Shown: piece after piece, positions 11,905-23,836 of the stretch
Layout: every line of letters begins with the position of its first letter
Numbering within the stretch: position 1 is the first letter of the stretch
NCBI RefSeq assembly: GCF_027887165.1
Contig: NC_077228.1
Span: 107,334,043 to 107,398,042, forward strand
DNA: 64,000 nucleotides
Origin: Monodelphis domestica
Taxonomy: Eukaryota; Chordata; Mammalia; Didelphimorphia; Didelphidae
Direction of reading: 5' to 3'
The notes under the pieces: generated by a model
Told to the model about the DNA's origin: nothing
Databases searched by the model: none
What the model saw: the letters and a program-made list of their open reading frames with translations, nothing else
Program-made: the position numbers and the translations under genes

Positions 11905-12180
11905 TTTTAATTTGTGTGCTAAAAGGAATAGTCTACATCAATAAACATTGCTACTTCAAATCTTCCAAAAGATCCAGGATTTGGTCTATACAGGTATTCC
12001 CTCCATTGATATAAATTGCATACCCTTTTTGCCTTAGTAGTTGTTGAATTTTTTGTTTGAGGTGCTGTGGACAAATTGATCCATTCCCTGGTGGCCAAAG
12101 TTTTAACCACTGATCCTTTCTTTGCTTAGTTAGAACAGACATCAATAGCCCCAGTCCTTGGTGGGGCTCATACTTTGAAG
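11905..12180 (-). other. Unassigned reading-frame remnant in ETNK2 intron 1
   Basis: Minus-strand frames here have a protein-like composition (for example QWLKLWPPGNGSICPQHLKQ, then LLRQKGYAIYINGG). I do not recognise the family; a retroviral Gag-like fossil is one possibility. Not an exon of ETNK2. Confidence 0.25.
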
Positions 12181-12654
12181 CCTTCTCACCTTGGGAGGAC
12201 GTGTAAGAGCTTGTTTTCAGTTGTCATAGTCTTTGAGAACCCAGAGTCCCCTTCAGGTCATGATAAGGCATCAGAGTAAGATTTTTATGAAGACTAATAT
12301 ACATAATTCTCCCAGATGTGCCAAAAAATTCAATAGGTATTTCCTTCCCATCAGTGCCCTCTCAACTTTCTCCCAACCCAACCAACATCTCCTTGCTTTT
12401 TCTCCCAGTGCCTCAGCTGAGCTAGGCAGTTATACTGAGCTATAAAAATGGCAGACTGGCCATTTTATCCTCAGTCCTGGTTGGTTCTTCTTCATAGCTT
12501 GAGCCTCAAGATGGAGAGAGTTTCTGGGTTCTGGAGAGATTAGGCTCTTTCTCCTCTCTCCCCATTTTAATTGCTTCCCTCAAATTGTTTCAAATACAAA
12601 TAGGACCAGCAGAAGAAGGCAAGCAAGAGAGCCTTCAGATAGAGGTTATTCTCA

Positions 12655-12835
12655 GTCAGGGCTAAAAGAATGCTAGCCTTGGACTTAGAAGTTCTATGTT
12701 CAAATGCTAGCCCTGGTATTTATTGGCTAGGAAAGCTTAACCTGAGTACTATACTTTCCTCATCTGTAAAAGGAAGAAAATATTTGTACTACCTACCTAA
12801 CAAGGTTCCTTAAAGTTCTAAGGAATAGTATTATT
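12655..12835 (+). repeat. MIR
   Basis: CTTTCCTCATCTGTAAAAGG with matching flanks. Confidence 0.65.
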
Positions 12836-13014
12836 GCCCTTTACTCAGCTTATTGTCTTAAGTCAGAGAGCAATGTCCTAAGAATATCAATGAGACACCT
12901 GCATGTCGTCTTGGGTGGAGAGAAGGCAATTATTTCCAAGGTTGCACAGATGACCCTCAGGGACCAGTGTTGAAGGGGAAAGTAAGGTGCCCAGAATTTA
13001 GGCACTTTCATTGA

Positions 13015-13205
13015 ATAAGAATATTTAGAGCTAGGAGAAACCTAAGGGATCAAGGTAACTTACTCATTTTATAGAAGAGGTAGCCAAGTCTCAGAGTCAG
13101 GATTATTGGTCTCAGGCTACATAGCTACTTAATGGTAGAGTCAGGGCTAAAAGAACCCAGTCAAGTCTTTTAACTTGAGGTCAGTGTTCTTTCCACAACC
13201 ATATA
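13015..13205 (-). repeat. MIR-type repeat
   Basis: Antisense pattern with TCATTTTATAGAAGAGGTAG and a diverged core. Confidence 0.55.
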
Positions 13206-13992
13206 CCTATTTCTTCTCAATGAGCCCTATCTCCCACATATCAAACATGCAGGCACTGTACATAGGGAGAGAGAGGCTCTTCTTACTCAGCAGAGTGTCA
13301 CTTTCCACAGTCTACCCTGGACCTTCCTAGTAGCTTCCACTCCTTGGTCAATGTTCCAGCATGACCACTGGCACAGAGTGTCCTGTCATTCTATGAAACA
13401 AGTCAGAGGGACTCAGCCTTTAACATTCCTTCTGGGGAAGACTGGATGTTCTCCTCTCAAGGAGCAGGCCCTGGGGTGGAATGGGGTGTGGGCACACAGG
13501 TGATGCCTTTTCCTAGAGAAAAGATGTGTCAGCTTGAGAATCAGTCTGGCTCTCCTGGGATAGGAGACATTCTATGCTCTACTGGGGACTGAGGTTGACT
13601 CTTCTCCCCCTCCCCTTTCCACTTTTCTTCTTGTATGTGGCTTTGCCTGAAAGTCAGGAGGCTGGTGAAACCAGCCTAATCCTTGGGAGGCTGTCTCTTG
13701 CTGAGGGAGGCCAAGCTTGTAGTCTTTTACTACTGCTTTCTGGGAGTATCCAGTTAAGACAAGGCAAGAACCCTAGTACTATGGTCTTTGGACAGAAAAG
13801 ATGTAGGGTTATGGGGAGTGCAACTGGGGTCCCCAGAAAAAGTTAGCCCTGTGTTTGGATTTCTGGATTTGCAGATCACAGGAAGGGGGAATACTCGGTA
13901 TATACGACTAGGCTACCAGGTATGAGTATGGGTGGCATCCCCAAGCAGTGGAACGCTCTCCAAGCACAGCAGAAACAAGAAAGAGGGGGCGT

Positions 13993-14017
13993 GGTGTGTG
14001 TGTGTGTGTGTGTGTGT

Positions 14018-14091
<74 letters not shown>
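13993..14091. repeat. Compound (TG)n(AG)n microsatellite
   Basis: TG run followed by a long pure AG run, immediately upstream (plus-strand sense) of the CpG island. The open frames across it are repeat artefacts. Confidence 0.97.
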
Positions 14092-14094
<3 letters not shown>

Positions 14095-14179
14095 AGGAGG
14101 GGATCGGGGAGTTCCCACCACGAAAATGGAGTGAACCCTATATTTTAATGGACCCCCCCAACCAACCAAAATGAAAAAA

Positions 14180-15600
14180 AAAATTCAGCCATCTCCCCCC
14201 TCCCCGTGCCTCCTGCAGAGAAGCTCCCGAGTAGCTCCGACACACACTCAAGAGACATAGCAGCATCCCCGCCTCCTCTCCAGATCAGCCCCCACTCCCC
14301 CCTCCAGCCTCCTCATCCCCAGAAACGTGTTGCTTCTCCTCCCTCTCCCAGTCCGCCCCGGGAGGGGAGTGCGAAGGAAGGAGCGGGGGGGGGGGGTGTC
14401 TCCCCCTGCCTCGGAACCGCCGAGTCCCTGCACCGCCCAGCCCGCACCTTCCCTAGCCCGCGTACCTTGGTCTTAACGTGCTCAGGCTTCCAGTGAGGGC
14501 GCAGCTCCTGAATGAGCCGGAGGGCTCCGGGAAGGATGTGATTTTGGTCCACTGCAGTATTGAAGTACTGGACCGCAGATATCCTCCGGGGGCCTGGCAG
14601 CTCCCAGCTGCCCCCGCTGGCCCCCGACTGCGCCGCTGTCTTCTCCTCCATGCCCCATGTGCACTGTGGGCAAGATCTTTGCCTCTTCAGGTAAAATAGG
14701 GAGCCGGGCAGAGGAGGAGAAGAGCGAACAGCCATTCCCAGCAGCCCCACCCCCTCGGAGCCCGAGGAGCGAACGCTAGCCCTTGTGGGGGGGGCCAGCG
14801 AGGGAGTGGGAGTGGTAGAGGAGGAGCCAGGAGAAGTCCATGACTCACAAGCGAGCTCCCCCCGAGCAATCCCCTTTTTCCCAGCCGGACAACTGGGAGC
14901 CGAGACTGGAAGGCTCGGTCCGGGAGGGATTGTGACATCACGAGCCGGAGGAATGGGCCCGGGGCCAGGGGGCAAGGGGCAGGGGATGGGAAGCCGTGGA
15001 AGCGCCCGCCCCCGCTGCCAGAAGAAGGCCGCCGTGATGGTGGATGGTCTAGTTGGGTTTGCAGCGGGCTTCCCACAGCAATAACCTGGAGCTCGCGATG
15101 GAGGAGCGAACCCCCACCTCCCCTGACTCCCCGCCCAACCCTAGGGAAGGCTGGTCAGGTTGGGGGAGGGGCATGCACTGTCCGGCCTTCTCTGCCCCAC
15201 CCCCCCTCCCCCCCGCTCCACCTCCTCTCTCCTCTCCCCGCCTCTCCCTTGCGGGGGGTCCCCTGATTCCAAGAATTCTCCTGCCTGGCTTGGACTCCTA
15301 GCCCACTTTCCCTTTGCCCCGAGGGGGGAAAGTTACTTCTCTGCTCCGGGAGGATTGGCTCCGGCTCCGTCCGTTTACATCCTTGGCAGCTTCAGCATCT
15401 AGCTGCTGGGGCCCGTGTAGAGAAGAGAGAGAAGCCGGGAGATTCCTGGGCCAAACCCGGAGAACGAGCTTCCGGCTAGCCGCCAGGTCAGCTTGAACTA
15501 ACCCAGCAAAGTTTTCCCCTGGAGGGAGGCCCTTCTGTTGGGGAAACTTCACTCTGAACTTCTTGGACACGATAAGAGTAGCCCCTGCCCCGCCCCCTTA
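14180..15600 (-). promoter_or_regulatory. ETNK2: CpG-island promoter of ETNK2
   Basis: This is the only long GC-rich, CpG-rich stretch in the window. It covers ETNK2 exon 1 and about 0.9 kb upstream, with no interspersed repeat. It contains an AP-1-like TGACTCA near 14843, a CRE/ATF-like TGACATCA near 14932 and several GC-box-like runs. No TATA box is evident. The transcription start cannot be fixed from sequence alone. Confidence 0.7.
14466..14735 (-). CDS. ETNK2: ETNK2 exon 1 (N-terminus of ethanolamine kinase 2)
   Basis: Ethanolamine kinase 2 phosphorylates ethanolamine with ATP in the cytosol, the first step of the CDP-ethanolamine (Kennedy) route to phosphatidylethanolamine. This exon encodes 90 residues. 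They open with MAVRSSPPLPG, pass a CPQC-WGMEEK segment that closely follows human ETNK2, and end in ILPGALRLIQELRPHWKPEH-KTK. The exon stops at 14466 against a GTACGC donor in phase 0, and the next exon starts with the expected RFTDGIT. I chose the ATG at 14735 because it matches the position of the human start and has G at -3 and +4. The frame stays open upstream to another ATG at 14975, so a longer N-terminus cannot be excluded. The gene runs leftwards out of the window. Confidence 0.93.
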
Positions 15601-16899
15601 CCCCAGGTTCCCTTCTCCCTTTTTCTAGCCCACCTGGGAGAGCCACAGTACCTCCATTGCCAAGCCCATAGCTCCCTGCCCTAGAGACAAGCCTTTGCCA
15701 CTCCAGTTTGTTGCTGAAGTGATGGAAGGTGGAGGGAGGGAGGAAGAATAATTACAAACCAAAGAAAAACAATAACAACAACAGAAAAACCTAGCTCAGT
15801 TTTGCAGCCCCCAGAGGCGGAGGGAGGGGCACATTTAACTTTCTCCTTCGGAGTGACGGGGAATCGGGAGATAATCTCACTAATCGCTTCCTGGGAGGGG
15901 CATATGCCAGCCTGACTTCTAGTGGGGTTGGCTGTGGGCTGTGGAGGACCTTGAAGATGCTGCTGCTTCTCTGGGGCTGGGGAGCTACAGAGTTGATGGG
16001 TGGAAACACAGTCTAGCAGAGTTATCTTCTCTGGCCTGCCTGTCTTCCCTGAAATCACCTGATCACTGTGAAGGATGGAAGGAGACCAAAAGAATTTGGC
16101 ATCTTCTCTGGTCTTTGTGTTTTAAGTCATTTTAAGCAATTTAAATCTAATCCAAATCTCCACCCTGACCTTTGCTCTAGCCCTGCTGGTTGAACTACCT
16201 TCAGAAGGACATGATCATCTCCACCCTCCTACCAGCACCTCCATTTCAACCATTCAATAAACATTTATGAGGTGCCTAGTATATTGCTAGGCACTGGGAA
16301 GACAGACTGAAAGAAACCAAAACAAGAAACCATACATGAAGAGCAAACAGCCCCTACCCTCAAGGACCTTATATTCTGTTGAGGGAGTAGGATACAACAT
16401 GGATAATTAATTATTTGATCTTAACATACCCAAAGTCAAGTATATTATTGTCCTTTCTTCCCCTCCCCCAAAGCTATTTGTCCTTCTGACTTGATTATTT
16501 CTATTTAAAAGATTGTGATTATTTTCTATTGGAATTTTTGGTCAGTTAAACCAGGTCCTGTTGATTCAACTTCCAAAGTCCTCTCAAATGAGCAAAATCA
16601 TTCAAAACCAACATATTGAAAAATCTGACAATTTAAGTCTTGTTCCAGACCTATGGATTCTATAGCTCTAAAGACGAAGGACTCTGGGTTGAAAATTTCT
16701 TTTCATATTTTTTCTTTGGGGTCAAGCTTGTTCTTTATAATTTCTCAATATTCATTTTATTAAAAAACATTTTATTGATGCTTTAAAAAAAATAACATCA
16801 GAATCTCTCCCAGTATCTCTCCTCCTTTCCCTTTCAGGGAGACATCCTATATAACAAATAACATTTAGTGGTTTTTAAATAAAGTTCAAACACCCTTGT
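15601..16899. other. Intergenic ETNK2-REN, left part
   Basis: Contains an ancient interspersed repeat at about 16240-16400 (ACATTTATGAGGTGCCTAGT, then CTCAAGGACCTTATATTCTG). The rest is unassigned. Confidence 0.45.
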
Positions 16900-17510
16900 T
16901 GGGCTTTCAAACTGGTACCCACCAAACCTTCCAAACATGTCCTTTGAACCACCATTCTTCCACCTCCACCCATTTATTAAAGTTTTCTTTATTCCTGAGA
17001 AGCCCCCTCATTTCTTCCCTCCCCTCTGGTAGAGCCCTAACTAGAAAGTCTGGAATTTCACAGAGCAGTTAGTTTTGAATCTAAACTATATTATGTCATG
17101 TTGTTTATGGTAGTTATCTGTGTTTGGGTCTGTTTCCCCTATTAGGCTGTAAGCTTCATGAGTGTAGGAACATATATTTTCATTTTCTTAAAAAAAAATC
17201 CCTTACCTTCTGTCTTAGAATAAATACTAAATATCAGTTTCAAGGCAAAGTGGTAAGGGCTAGGTAATTGGGGTTAAGTCATTTGCTCAGGGTCACACAT
17301 CTAGGACGAGTCGGAGGTCATATTTGACCTAGGTTCTTCTCACTCTATGCCTGTCTCTCTCATTGTGCTACCTGGCTACCTCAGGAATATATATTTTCTA
17401 AACTTTTTATTACCACCCCATCCCTGTCCCCCCCCTCCCCAGTGTGCAGCACATCTTTGAACAAGCAGATACATAATCAATATTTACTGAATGATTATTA
17501 AATAGATTTT
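16900..17510 (+). repeat. L2 split by a Mar1-type SINE
   Basis: L2 sequence at 16900-17185 (TAGGCTGTAAGCTTCATGAG) resumes at 17387 and ends near 17505. The antisense SINE occupies 17187-17386. Confidence 0.65.
17187..17386 (-). repeat. Mar1-type CORE-SINE
   Basis: Full antisense copy inside L2. Confidence 0.8.
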
Positions 17511-17660
17511 ACTTTTTTGAAACCCTTATCTTAAAATTGATACTAAGAATCTGTTACATGACAGAAGAGCAGTATGGGCTAGGCAATTGGGGTTGTGATT
17601 TGCCTAGGGTCACATAACTCCAAAGTATCTGAAACCAAATTTGAACATAGTCCTGTTAAA
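17511..17660 (-). repeat. Mar1-type CORE-SINE, partial
   Basis: Antisense tail and core; head absent. Confidence 0.75.
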
Positions 17661-17837
17661 TGAGTTTTGCAAATAATTATTATTAAGCTTTCCTATGTTT
17701 GAAGTACTCTACTGACATTCTCATTCTGGGATTCCCTCTCTCTTTCCAGTCAATAGATAGGTAGCCAGCTCTTTATAAGAGAAAGGGAAAAGGATGGTTA
17801 CCAAAATACTTAACTTCATTCTGATCCTCTTCCATTT

Positions 17838-17925
17838 ATTTTTTGAAACCCTTATCTTCTGTCTTAGAATTGATACTAAATATCTGTTACAAGGCAGAAA
17901 AATGGTAAAGGCTAGGCAGACCTAA
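17838..17925 (-). repeat. Mar1-type CORE-SINE tail fragment
   Basis: Antisense tail only, cut near the (TG)n tract. Confidence 0.7.
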
Positions 17926-17947
17926 TGAGGACAGTAGTCCCAGCTCT

Positions 17948-17976
17948 CTGTGTGTGTGTGTGTGTATGTGTGTGTG

Positions 17977-18056
<80 letters not shown>
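17948..18056. repeat. Compound (TG)n(AG)n microsatellite
   Basis: Same architecture as the tract at 13993. Confidence 0.97.
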
Positions 18057-18058
<2 letters not shown>

Positions 18059-20815
18059 AGGTGGGGGACAGGACTAGAGAAGAGATTGTCATCAGGATAG
18101 ATCTGTTCTTATATCTCCCAGAGATGACTGCTCCCTATGTTTTTGGGCTAATATCTGTTAATCTGTGTACTTGTCTAAAGCACCCAGGCTTCAAAGTAAG
18201 AAGAATAGGCAGCCACTTTTCCTATGTCTAATCCAAATAGCTCTCATGCTCCATTTATATTCATGCAATGTCAAATGAATGAGAAAAAGGCTCCCAGCAC
18301 ATTAGGCAGAACCCCTGCAGTGGATTTATTGGAGGGCATAACCAGTAGTGCAAGTATGGATGGTCTACAGCATACATCATTAGAGGGAGCATCCATGTCA
18401 ATGAGAAAGTGACTGATCCTCTGGGGTATTGCATTCTGGGCATCAGTCAAAGATAGGACACAACATGCAGCAGCTTGATAGATTTCTCAATATCATTTTT
18501 TGTGATTGTACAAAATGCCAATGCCTGGAAATTCAGTTCTCTATGGCCAAAAGGTGTGTTCATCTGAGATGTCGTTTAAGCCACACATATTATAGGAAAG
18601 GCTCAAGCCCCCTGGAGGATAGTAACACAGAGCCACAATCCATCAATCCTACTTAGGACCTATAAAAGCCTTCTCCAGTGTCCCTGTGGATGTTTTTGGT
18701 TCTTGGCACATGGCTTTGTACATATAGCCAGCTCATTGATAAGGCATATGAACAACTAAGGTGAGGACAGAAGGCTTTGTCTAAGGGAATTTGGAAGGTA
18801 CTGACAGTACTTGTAGTCCTTTCAACTACAAGTCTAAGAAACAATAGAATCTAGCACCTACTGAGCAAAAGTAATTCTTTTAAAATAAACTCAAACTGAT
18901 GGTTCTTCAGGGAAAGTTTCTACCCTGCCCATCTTGTTCTCTTCCTCTGTAGTAGTCTCTCCAGCCTTAGCTTCACATTAATATAATAGAGGCTCTGTCT
19001 GATTACATGGGGGAAGTCTTCCCTTTTGTGGAAAGGAAAACTGAAGCAAGTTTTGGATTTTCTGCCACTCAGGTGGAACAAACAGCAGTTGGAATGTTAG
19101 AGAGAAGATATTGACAAGGACAGTTGGTGGGGGAAGGGGACTGGGAGAGTGACAGTTGGTCTAGTGAGTCTCTTTCCTGGCCCTCAGACTGGAAGGAGCC
19201 TCTCTGTCTCAGGATAGAAATACCTCTATTCCTGAATATTTCCCAACTTCTTGCTCTACCTGGATTCCTGTGATCATGTCATCAAACAAAAGGATTTACA
19301 GGGATCAATTTGAACTGTAAGCCTGGTCTTTAGGGTGCTAGCCTGAAGAGACAGGCCCAACCAGCTCTGAAAGTCAGAACCTTTTCTTCCTCTTCTTGTC
19401 TTCTGCTAAAGACTTTGATCTTAAGAAAACTAGCATAGATATAGCATAGACAGGAATAAAAGAAACCCTCCACCAGCCTGTGAGGCCTGGCCTCAGCTCA
19501 AAAGCTGAGAGAGACTCAAATCCAATCTAGGGAAATCCCAATTCCCTCTTCCTTGATACCTCCCCAATCCAAACTTGTTATTAAAATTCATCTTTATTTA
19601 AATAACTACAGTCAGATAAGGGGAATGTCATTTCAGGGGACATAGAGGGAGCTGAACCCAAGGACAGCCATTCAACCATAGACGGTCCTTATTGTACCCC
19701 TGCCGGGTGACCTTGGTCCAGGAAAAGGCTTGTCCTTCAGGAGGGTCTGTACTTACCTGCTCTGGGCTATCTTCAACATCAATCCATAGAGAAGCCATCC
19801 CCTCAGGCTGTCATAGGTGGCCCATTTCTTGGGAACCCCAATTTTCAAAGAAAGCCTCTCAGCAGGGGTATCTCTCTTCTTTTACCTCACTGGCAGCCAT
19901 ATTATCCTCTCTCCCTTCAACCCCTCCATTCCCTGTTACAAACCCTTTCTTATCCCCTGTACTTCTTCAATCCCTATAATCCATATAATTATTATACTTT
20001 CCCTCTCTCTGCTTCAACTGTGCGCACCTATTCCATGTTGTTTGTTCCAGTGCATTTTGTATATTTGCCACAGATCTAAAATTCTCAGGGTAGAGGGAAT
20101 TCCTTTTAGCAACGAGATTGGGTCAGGTCATTTCTGAATACTGGAAATTCTGTGAGTCTATATGGGCAAGTTATCACCCCTACATGTTGGCAACTGTGCT
20201 ATGTTTTGGGTGTCATGAATGCACAACGGTACATTGTACATCCTGTGACTTTCACATGCACTTTGCATCAGTATATGCTTGTCTCTGGTTCTGTGTGCAT
20301 GTACAGGTGTACATCTACATGTCGATGGATGTGTATATTCATACATCTGTAAGTGTCTGGGCTTGATCAACTCAGTTGGTGAGAGCTCTGTTCTAAGGAG
20401 CCTCAAGGTCATGGGTAAATCACTGGATGAGCCACTGAGTTTTTTTTTGCTGCTGGGCAGCCCAATCGCTGGTTATAGCCTTTGCTTGGACTAGCTGGTT
20501 TGCAAATGCTTGCCCTTGGTTGCAAGGGGAGTTAGAGTGTGGCAACAAAGAGTCTGTTTTCCAAAGCCCGAGTCTAGGTAAGGATAGTGAGGCTCAGTCA
20601 CCACGAGGCTGCCCATTTTTTGGTCTTGACAGCTCATGAAACCAAGAAAATATTTCCTCATTGCTAGAAAAATCAACTCAAATGGCACATTGTACAGAGG
20701 GGGAAGGGACAATGCTGCAATTAAGCTATTGTGGGTGAGGAATGTGGAAACATGGATTGCATGACAGCATTGGTATGGCCTCTATGAGACTCTTTACTGC
20801 CTTGGGGAGGAGAGA
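18057..20815. other. Intergenic ETNK2-REN, unassigned and repeat-poor
   Basis: About 2.8 kb with no exon, RNA gene or repeat that I can name. Confidence 0.45.
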
Positions 20816-21052
20816 ATCTTTTTATTTTTAAATTTTTTAAAATTTTTAAAAATTTTATTTAATTGATTAATTTAGAGCATTTTCTAGGATTACAAAAATC
20901 ATGTTCTTTCTCTCCCCTCTCCCCAAACTCTTCCCATAGCCAATGCACAATTCCACTGGGTTTTACATGTGTCTTTGGTTAAGACCCATTTTCATATTAT
21001 TGATATTTGCACTGGGGTGATCATTTAGGGTTTATAGCCCCAATTATAGGGG
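20816..21052 (-). mobile_element. Marsupial L1 3' end
   Basis: Antisense tail and 3' UTR with CCACTGGGTTTTACATGTGT and TGATATTTGCACTGGGGTGA; heavily 5' truncated. Confidence 0.85.
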
Positions 21053-21149
21053 AGGAGAGAATCTGAATCACAAAATATTGGATAGCAATCTTCAACAAAT
21101 GTTTCTACATTTAATTGAAAACACATTTTAAGTTAAAAAATAAGAAGCT

Positions 21150-21330
21150 ATTGCAGGGAAGCTTGGTGGTCAGGTCTGGAGATGGTAAATACTGGGTTTA
21201 AATTTCACTTCAGACACATCCTAGCTGTGTGACCTTGGGCAAGTCACTTCACTCATTGCCCACTTGCCACTCTTCTGTCTTAGAATTGATATTTAGTATT
21301 GATTCTAAGGCAGAAGGTAAGGGAGTAAAA
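21150..21330 (+). repeat. Mar1-type CORE-SINE
   Basis: Core GTGACCTTGGGCAAGTCACT and tail TTGATTCTAAGGCAGAAGGT. Confidence 0.8.
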
Positions 21331-21540
21331 GAAGAAGTAGGTATTGCAATTGGAATTGCAATTATATAACAAAGGGTGATACATGTGTCCATTTGGACTT
21401 CAGAGTTTATGAGCCTATATGGATTTGTCTATATAGCAGGATCATTGCCTTTTACATTCTGAAGAGACATTGTGCTTCTTCCAGTTCCTGCTATACCCCA
21501 TTCTCATTTAAAAGACAGATGCAGATTTGAGCAATGAAAC

Positions 21541-21546
21541 TTTATT
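21541..21546 (-). terminator. REN: REN polyadenylation signal AATAAA
   Basis: On the minus strand AATAAA lies about 140 bases after the REN stop codon, in non-repeat sequence, a normal distance for the short renin 3' untranslated region. Confidence 0.6.
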
Positions 21547-21684
21547 CTATTCTCCATTAAGGCAGAAGATTAACAGTGGTCTCCAGGATTCGAGAGCTTG
21601 ATGGAGGGACTTGCCTCTGTCCCAAGGACTGAAGCACAACAGGGAGAAAAAGTGGGATCTAACAGGGATGTGGGCAGAGACAGG

Positions 21685-21846
21685 TCAGACTGCCAAGGCA
21701 AAACCAATGCGATTGTTGTTCCGGTCAAATTCCGTGTAGAACTTTCGGATGAAGGTTGTTCCCAGGATCCACAGAGGTCCTACTGGTTTAGCTATATCCT
21801 TGCCATGGAAGGCCACCATGCACATCTTATCATTGCGCTTTGAAGC
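21685..21846 (-). CDS. REN: REN exon 9 (C-terminus and stop)
   Basis: The exon is 162 bases from a TTACAG acceptor to TGA at 21685-21687. It encodes [18 protein letters not shown], then [29 protein letters not shown] and AV, against human [20 protein letters not shown]. The cysteine of the last disulphide is present. This is the best preserved exon of the gene. Confidence 0.93.
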   Translation of the reverse strand, partial: ASKRNDKMCMVAFHGKDIAKPVGPLWILGTTFIRKFYTEFDRNNNRIGFALAV

Positions 21847-21962
21847 CTGTAAGGAGAGATAAGTTTGGACTGATGCCCTTTAACAAACCTGTATGATCCT
21901 TCATCCTCTTCCTCTGACCCCAGCTTTTAGCAAATACTCAATTTAGCTCCTAGTTATAATAA

Positions 21963-23362
21963 AAATCACAGAATCTTGGCACTGGAAGGAAGAGGATGAC
22001 AAGATCACAGAGGATCAGTTAGAAGGAAGTTTAGAAGGCATCTAGTCCAACCCGAAGGAGAACTAATATGATATGCTTGACAAATGTCATCCTAACTTAT
22101 GCCAAAAGCAATTTAGAAGAGAGGAACCCATTGCTTCCTGAGCCAGCCCATTCCACTATGGGTTAGCTATTAGCATTAGGAGATTGTTCTTTATATCAAT
22201 CCTGCTAGTTATAAGCTTTATTCGACCTCTTTAACCTTCTGCCCATCTTTCCTAGCTCTTCTGTTTGGAGTCAAGTAGAAACACACCAATTTTTCTTCCT
22301 CTAGTTAGTCCTTCAAGTACATAAAGGTAATGATCACTTCCTCCACCACAACTCCACCACCAGCTCTCCCCGTAAACTCTTCTCTAGGCCAGACATACTA
22401 AGTATCCTAAACTGATCTTTTTTTTTTTTAATTTTTATTTGGTCATTTCCAAACATTATTCATTGGTAACAAAGATCATTTTCTTTTCTTCCCTCCCCCC
22501 CTCCCACCACCTCTCCCATAGCCCATGCGCAATTCCACTGGGTATCACATGTGTTCTTGATTCAAACCCATTTCCCTGTTGTTGGTATTTGCATTAGAGT
22601 GTTCATTTAGAGTCTCTCCTCAGTCATATCCCCTCCACCCCTGTAGCCAAGCAATTGCTTTTCATCGGTGTTTTTACTCCCACAGTTTATCTTCTGCTTG
22701 TGGATAGTGTTTTTTAGATCCCTGCAAGTTGTTCAGGGACATTGCATTCCACTAATGGAGAAGTCCATTACCTTTGATTGTGCCACAATGTATTTGTCTG
22801 TGTACAATGTTTTCCTGGTTCTGCTCCTTTTGCTCTGCATCACTTCCTGGAGGTTGTTCCAGTCTCCATGGAATTCCTCCAATTTATTATTCCTTTTAGC
22901 ACAATAGTATTCCATCACCAACATATACCACAATTTGTTCAGCCATTCCCCAATTGATGGGCATACCCTCGTTTTCCAATTCCTTAACTGATCTTTTGTA
23001 CCAGCCTGTTTGTCCTCCTCTGGGAAATCTCTAGCTTATCAATGTCCTTCCACCAATGTGGCATCCAGGACTAAATGTAGCACCCCTGATAGTCAGATCA
23101 GGACAGAATGCAGCAGAGCTAGTACCTGCCTTCACACTGTAGCCTAAAATGGAATCAGCTTTTTCCCTTGCTCTATCACCCTGTTCACTGATTCTGAGTG
23201 TAAAGGTCACTGAATCTCTCTGATTTTTTTTTTTTTTGTCAAACTACCTCATTTTTGCACTTGGGAAGTTGATTTTTGGAACCTGTGTGAAAGACTTCAC
23301 ATTTTATCTCCACTGCTGTGGACCTCATATAAAGACTCCATTGCTACCTGAACTGGTTTAAA
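21963..23362 (-). repeat. L3/CR1 LINE relic split by L1
   Basis: Antisense CR1/L3 3' region beginning AATCACAGAATCTTGGCACT (compare the CR1 terminal ATTCTATGA) and continuing after the L1 with AATGTCCTTCCACCAATGTG. Confidence 0.65.
22421..22983 (-). mobile_element. Marsupial L1 3' end inserted in L3/CR1
   Basis: Antisense L1 tail, 3' UTR and ORF2 C-terminus (WYMLVMEYYCAKRNNKLEEF on the minus strand). Flanked by TAAACTGATCTTT and TTAACTGATCTTT. Confidence 0.9.
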
Positions 23363-23374
23363 ATGTAATTAGGA

Positions 23375-23578
23375 GGAAACTAAGTGGCTCAGTGGATAAA
23401 GAGCCAGAACTGAAGATGAGAAGCCCTGGGTTCAACTCTAGCCTCAGACACTTCCTAGTTGTGTGAGCCTAGGTGAGTCATTTAACTCCTATTGCCTATC
23501 TCTTACCACTTTTCTGCCCTGGAACTAATACAAGTATTGATTCTAAGACAGAGGGTAAAGTGTTTTTTTTTTTTTTTG
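23375..23578 (+). repeat. Mar1-type CORE-SINE
   Basis: Full copy ending in a T-rich run. Confidence 0.8.
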
Positions 23579-23755
23579 TAATTAGGTGACTAAATGGATA
23601 GCAAGCCAAGTGTGGAGATGGGAGGTCCTGAGTTCATGACACTTCCTAGCTGTGTGACCCTAGACAATTTGCTTAACCCCCATTGCCTAGCCCTTACCAC
23701 TCTTCTGCCTTGGGAGCAATACACAGTTTTGATTCTAAGATGGAAGGTAAAATTT
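23579..23755 (+). repeat. Mar1-type CORE-SINE
   Basis: Second copy directly behind the first. Confidence 0.8.
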
Positions 23756-23756
23756 T

Positions 23757-23836
23757 GGGATGGAAGCTATATTTGAACCCAGATACTCCCAATTCCAGAC
23801 CTGGTGCTCTATCCTTTGTGCTACCAACTGTCCCCT
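23757..23836 (-). repeat. Mar1-type CORE-SINE head fragment
   Basis: Antisense head only. Confidence 0.65.

Noticed and set aside
13876-14169. Open frames of RERERE or LSLSLS over the AG-repeat tracts (also at 17950-18231)
   Set aside because: Simple-repeat artefacts in alternate frames.
14687-15570. Open frames on both strands in the CpG island
   Set aside because: Composition-driven; only ETNK2 exon 1 has homology.
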